Source: an uncultured Opitutia bacterium
GTDB lineage: Bacteria > Verrucomicrobiota > Verrucomicrobiia > Opitutales > Coraliomargaritaceae
Direction: 5' to 3'
Assembly: GCA_937136395.1 (NCBI GenBank)
Contig: CAKZOI010000035.1
Coordinates: 112,225 to 176,224, forward strand
DNA: 64,000 bases
A program made the position numbers and the translations under genes. Below, one piece after another: positions 61,883-64,000 of the stretch. The notes below the pieces were generated by a model. It did not search any database and had not been told where the DNA came from. It saw nothing but the letters and a program-made list of their open reading frames with translations. Within the stretch, counting starts at the first letter, position 1; each line of letters begins with the position of its first letter.

Positions 61883-63598
61883 TTAGTCGATTTTGTCAGT
61901 CACGGCACCTTCGGAGGCGGTGGCAACGGTGGCAGCGTATTTCCCGAGAATGCCGCGTTTGGCGCCAGCACCTGTTGGTTTGAAGGCGGCCATGCGGGCG
62001 TCGTATTCGGCATCGTCGATGAGGACATTCATGGTGTTGTTGACCGCGTCAATTTCGATGGTATCGCCGTTTTGCACGATGCCTATCGGGCCGCCTTTCG
62101 CGGCTTCGGGTGTAATGTGTCCAACATCAAAACCGTGGCTGCCGCCAGAGAATCGGCCATCGGTGATGAGGGCGACCTCTTGAATCAAGCCGCGGCCAGC
62201 GACTGCGCTGGTTGGTGAAAGCATTTCGCGCATACCAGGGCCGCCAACAGGACCTTCGTTGCGGATCACTACGACATCGCCGGAAACGACATCGCCACGA
62301 AGGATGCCGATGAGCGCGTCTTCTTCACCTTCGTATACCTTGGCGGTGCCTTTGAAATAGAGGCCTTCTTTGCCAGTGATCTTACCGACGGCACCACCGG
62401 GTGCGAGATTGCCGCGGAGGATGCGTAGGTGTGTGGAATCTTTAATGGGTTGGTCAAAAGGATAGATGATGTCCTGCTCATCGGGGAAACTTGCGTATGG
62501 CTGCACATCTTTGAGTGACTCTGCGAGGGTTTCACCAGTGACGGTGAGGCAGTCACCATGGAGCATGCCACGGTCGAGGAGCATTTTCATCATCGGACGA
62601 ATGCCGCCGATGCGAATCAGGTGGCTCATGTTGTATTTGCCGAAAGGCTTGAGGTCGGCGAGGAGTGGCACGCGTTCGCCGATTTCTTTGAAATCGTCGA
62701 TGGTGAGTTTGACCTCGGCTGAGTGCGCGATGGCAAGTAGGTGTAGAATCAAATTGGTCGAACCGCCGAGTGCTAAACATGTGGTGATGGCATTTTCAAA
62801 TGCCTCTCGTGTCATGATGTCGCGGGGTGTGATCCCTTTTTCGAGTAGTTTGAGGACTGCGGCGCCGGCGGCTTCGCAATCTTTACGTTTGGGCTCTCCA
62901 ATTGCTACTTGAGCGCTACTGCCCGGAAGGCTCATGCCGAGGGCTTCGATTGCGCTGGCCATCGTGTTTGCGGTATACATGCCGCCGCAAGAGCCTGCGC
63001 CAGGAATGGCATACTTTTCTACTTCCTTGAGTTCTTCGTCGGTTAATTCGCCTTTGGCATGTTTACCAACAGCTTCGAAGACCGAAACAATATCCATTGG
63101 GTTACGCTGTTCTTCTTCATCGTGGGGCATGAGACCAGGAAGGATGGTGCCACCATATACGAACACGGCAGGGCGGTTCAGGCGTGCGATGGCAATCATG
63201 CAACCCGGCATGTTCTTATCGCAGCCACCGATGGCAACGAGTCCGTCGAAGCCTTCAGCCGCGGTTACGGTTTCAATTGAATCGGCAATGACGTCGCGCG
63301 ATACGAGGCTATAGCGCATACCCTTTGTGCCCATACTGATGCCGTCAGATACGGTGATGGTGCTGAAGTTGACTGCTTTGCCGCCTGAGGCATTGACGCC
63401 AGTAGTCGCATGCTCTGCGAGATCGCCGAGGTGCATATTGCACGGAGTCAAATCACTGGGGGAGCTGGCGATGCCAATTTGTGGCTTCTTGAAGTCAGCA
63501 TCGGTAAATCCGACTGCACGGAGCATTGAACGGGCAGGTGCGCGATCGTTACCGTCAACAACGATTGAAGAGTGTGGGCGTGTATTTGAGTTAGGCAT
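61883..63598 (-). CDS. ilvD: dihydroxy-acid dehydratase
   Basis: 571 residues. Iron-sulfur ligand cysteines appear in TPCNMH, GGCDKNMPGC and, later, GSCGGMYTANTM. The substrate-binding Lys-containing segment VSDGISMGTKGMRYSLVSRD and the C-terminal GGPGMREMLSPTSAVAGRGL and VALITDGRFSGG are all present. It dehydrates dihydroxy acids in valine, leucine and isoleucine synthesis. The start ATG follows a standard length; it is a single gene. Confidence 0.96.
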   Translation of the reverse strand: MPNSNTRPHSSIVVDGNDRAPARSMLRAVGFTDADFKKPQIGIASSPSDLTPCNMHLGDLAEHATTGVNASGGKAVNFSTITVSDGISMGTKGMRYSLVSRDVIADSIETVTAAEGFDGLVAIGGCDKNMPGCMIAIARLNRPAVFVYGGTILPGLMPHDEEEQRNPMDIVSVFEAVGKHAKGELTDEELKEVEKYAIPGAGSCGGMYTANTMASAIEALGMSLPGSSAQVAIGEPKRKDCEAAGAAVLKLLEKGITPRDIMTREAFENAITTCLALGGSTNLILHLLAIAHSAEVKLTIDDFKEIGERVPLLADLKPFGKYNMSHLIRIGGIRPMMKMLLDRGMLHGDCLTVTGETLAESLKDVQPYASFPDEQDIIYPFDQPIKDSTHLRILRGNLAPGGAVGKITGKEGLYFKGTAKVYEGEEDALIGILRGDVVSGDVVVIRNEGPVGGPGMREMLSPTSAVAGRGLIQEVALITDGRFSGGSHGFDVGHITPEAAKGGPIGIVQNGDTIEIDAVNNTMNVLIDDAEYDARMAAFKPTGAGAKRGILGKYAATVATASEGAVTDKID

Positions 63599-63742
63599 GA
63601 TTGAGTGGGAAATGAATTAAATAGGTGTTTCTAGTCTTTCTCATTGCAGAAAAGCGAGGATTTCAATGAATAGCGGGAGTCTCGACAATACCCTTTTTAC
63701 CATTCAAGACCTTATATCTCCATTTTATCGCCATCATTACCT

Positions 63743-64000
63743 ATGGAACTAGATCTAAAAAAGACTTTGGAAGCCCTGTTGCTTTCGACCGCAGAGCCTA
63801 TCACACTGAAAGATCTGCTTAAACTATTTACGCGCTACTATCAAGAAATGCTCGAAGTTGCGGAGGCTGAAAGAGAAGACTCCGAAGCGGGTGATGAGGA
63901 AGTTGCGGACGAGTTGCTAAAGCCGATCACGCAAGCGCAGATTCTTGAGGCTGTGACTGCGCTTATGGATGAGGCCGAAGTCCAAGATAAAGCCTACCGC
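63743..64000 (+). CDS. scpB: segregation and condensation protein ScpB, 5' part
   Basis: The first 86 residues (LKKTLEALLLSTAEPITLKDLLKLF) match the N-terminal winged-helix of ScpB, the kleisin-associated subunit of the SMC-ScpA-ScpB condensin. The acidic insert (AEREDSEAGDEEVADELL) is longer than in B. subtilis. The gene runs off the window end. Confidence 0.8.
   Translation, partial: MELDLKKTLEALLLSTAEPITLKDLLKLFTRYYQEMLEVAEAEREDSEAGDEEVADELLKPITQAQILEAVTALMDEAEVQDKAYR

Noticed and set aside
61832-62218. Plus-strand frame overlapping ilvD
   Set aside because: Shadow of the well-supported ilvD coding strand; no independent motif.

Overview
The window reads as a chromosomal stretch of a Gram-negative bacterium of the Verrucomicrobiota, most likely class Opitutae (Coraliomargarita/Lentimonas-like). 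This is an inference from gene content: a SWIB-domain protein, a TPR/ExbB block, secreted DUF1080/ThuA proteins beside a Tat-exported Gfo/Idh/MocA oxidoreductase, VWA proteins carrying an SFLDCxCCGFGA membrane segment, a carboxynorspermidine synthase and a full Mla lipid-transport operon. Most of the window is ordinary core genome. No prophage, insertion-sequence transposase, CRISPR array or rRNA is visible.

Layout. 0.1-7.7 kb: an EF-hand-like membrane protein, a SelW-like CxxC protein with a SMUG1-type uracil-DNA glycosylase, then a reverse-strand operon of a MotA/TolQ/ExbB channel protein, two membrane-anchored VWA proteins and an M28 peptidase. 7.9-11.7 kb: a CrtI-like FAD oxidoreductase, a VapBC-type toxin-antitoxin pair followed by a broken copy of the oxidoreductase 3' end, a kelch protein and tRNA-Gly. 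11.9-15.3 kb: mlaE-F-D-C-A. 15.4-24.6 kb: hemN, serA, plsY, hom, rpsU, a sugar isomerase-like protein and two Hsp20 chaperones. 25.2-30.6 kb: rpsB-tsf, a lipoprotein, carboxynorspermidine synthase, ygfZ and HU. 31.2-36.9 kb: a GspA/GspB-like pair, ftsB, a UDP-sugar pyrophosphorylase and a phosphohexomutase. 37-41.6 kb: a TPR / unknown / ExbB operon. 41.7-42.4 kb: tRNA-Pro with a duplicated 3' end. 42.4-50.6 kb: a carbohydrate locus in which an AraC-type PAS regulator and a DUF5722 glycosidase-like protein diverge from an operon for an epimerase, DUF1080-ThuA, ThuA, Gfo/Idh/MocA and an NTF2-like protein. 50.9-64 kb: MazG-like hydrolase, a tandem pair of candidate small RNAs, an exchanger-like membrane protein, a metal permease with a divergent DtxR-type regulator, SWIB, aroQ, nif3, tcdA, several small proteins including one of 48 residues, pgi, ilvD and the start of scpB.

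The least ordinary content lies between genes. At least six families of short non-coding repeats recur: 80-100 bp terminal-inverted-repeat elements (one nested inside another, one inside a coding region), hairpins with a constant core and variable self-complementary arms, GAACGTT-type iterated repeats (one encodes the C-terminus of the M28 peptidase), short CAGACA palindromes, and others. The best candidate for something undescribed is the pair of paralogous units at 51.3-51.8 kb. Each has an identical ECF-sigma-like promoter (TGAAC, 16 bp, CGTCTA), a leader of about 40 nt sharing TTGTTGTTTGTT, and an intrinsic terminator, which suggests duplicated stress-responsive small RNAs.
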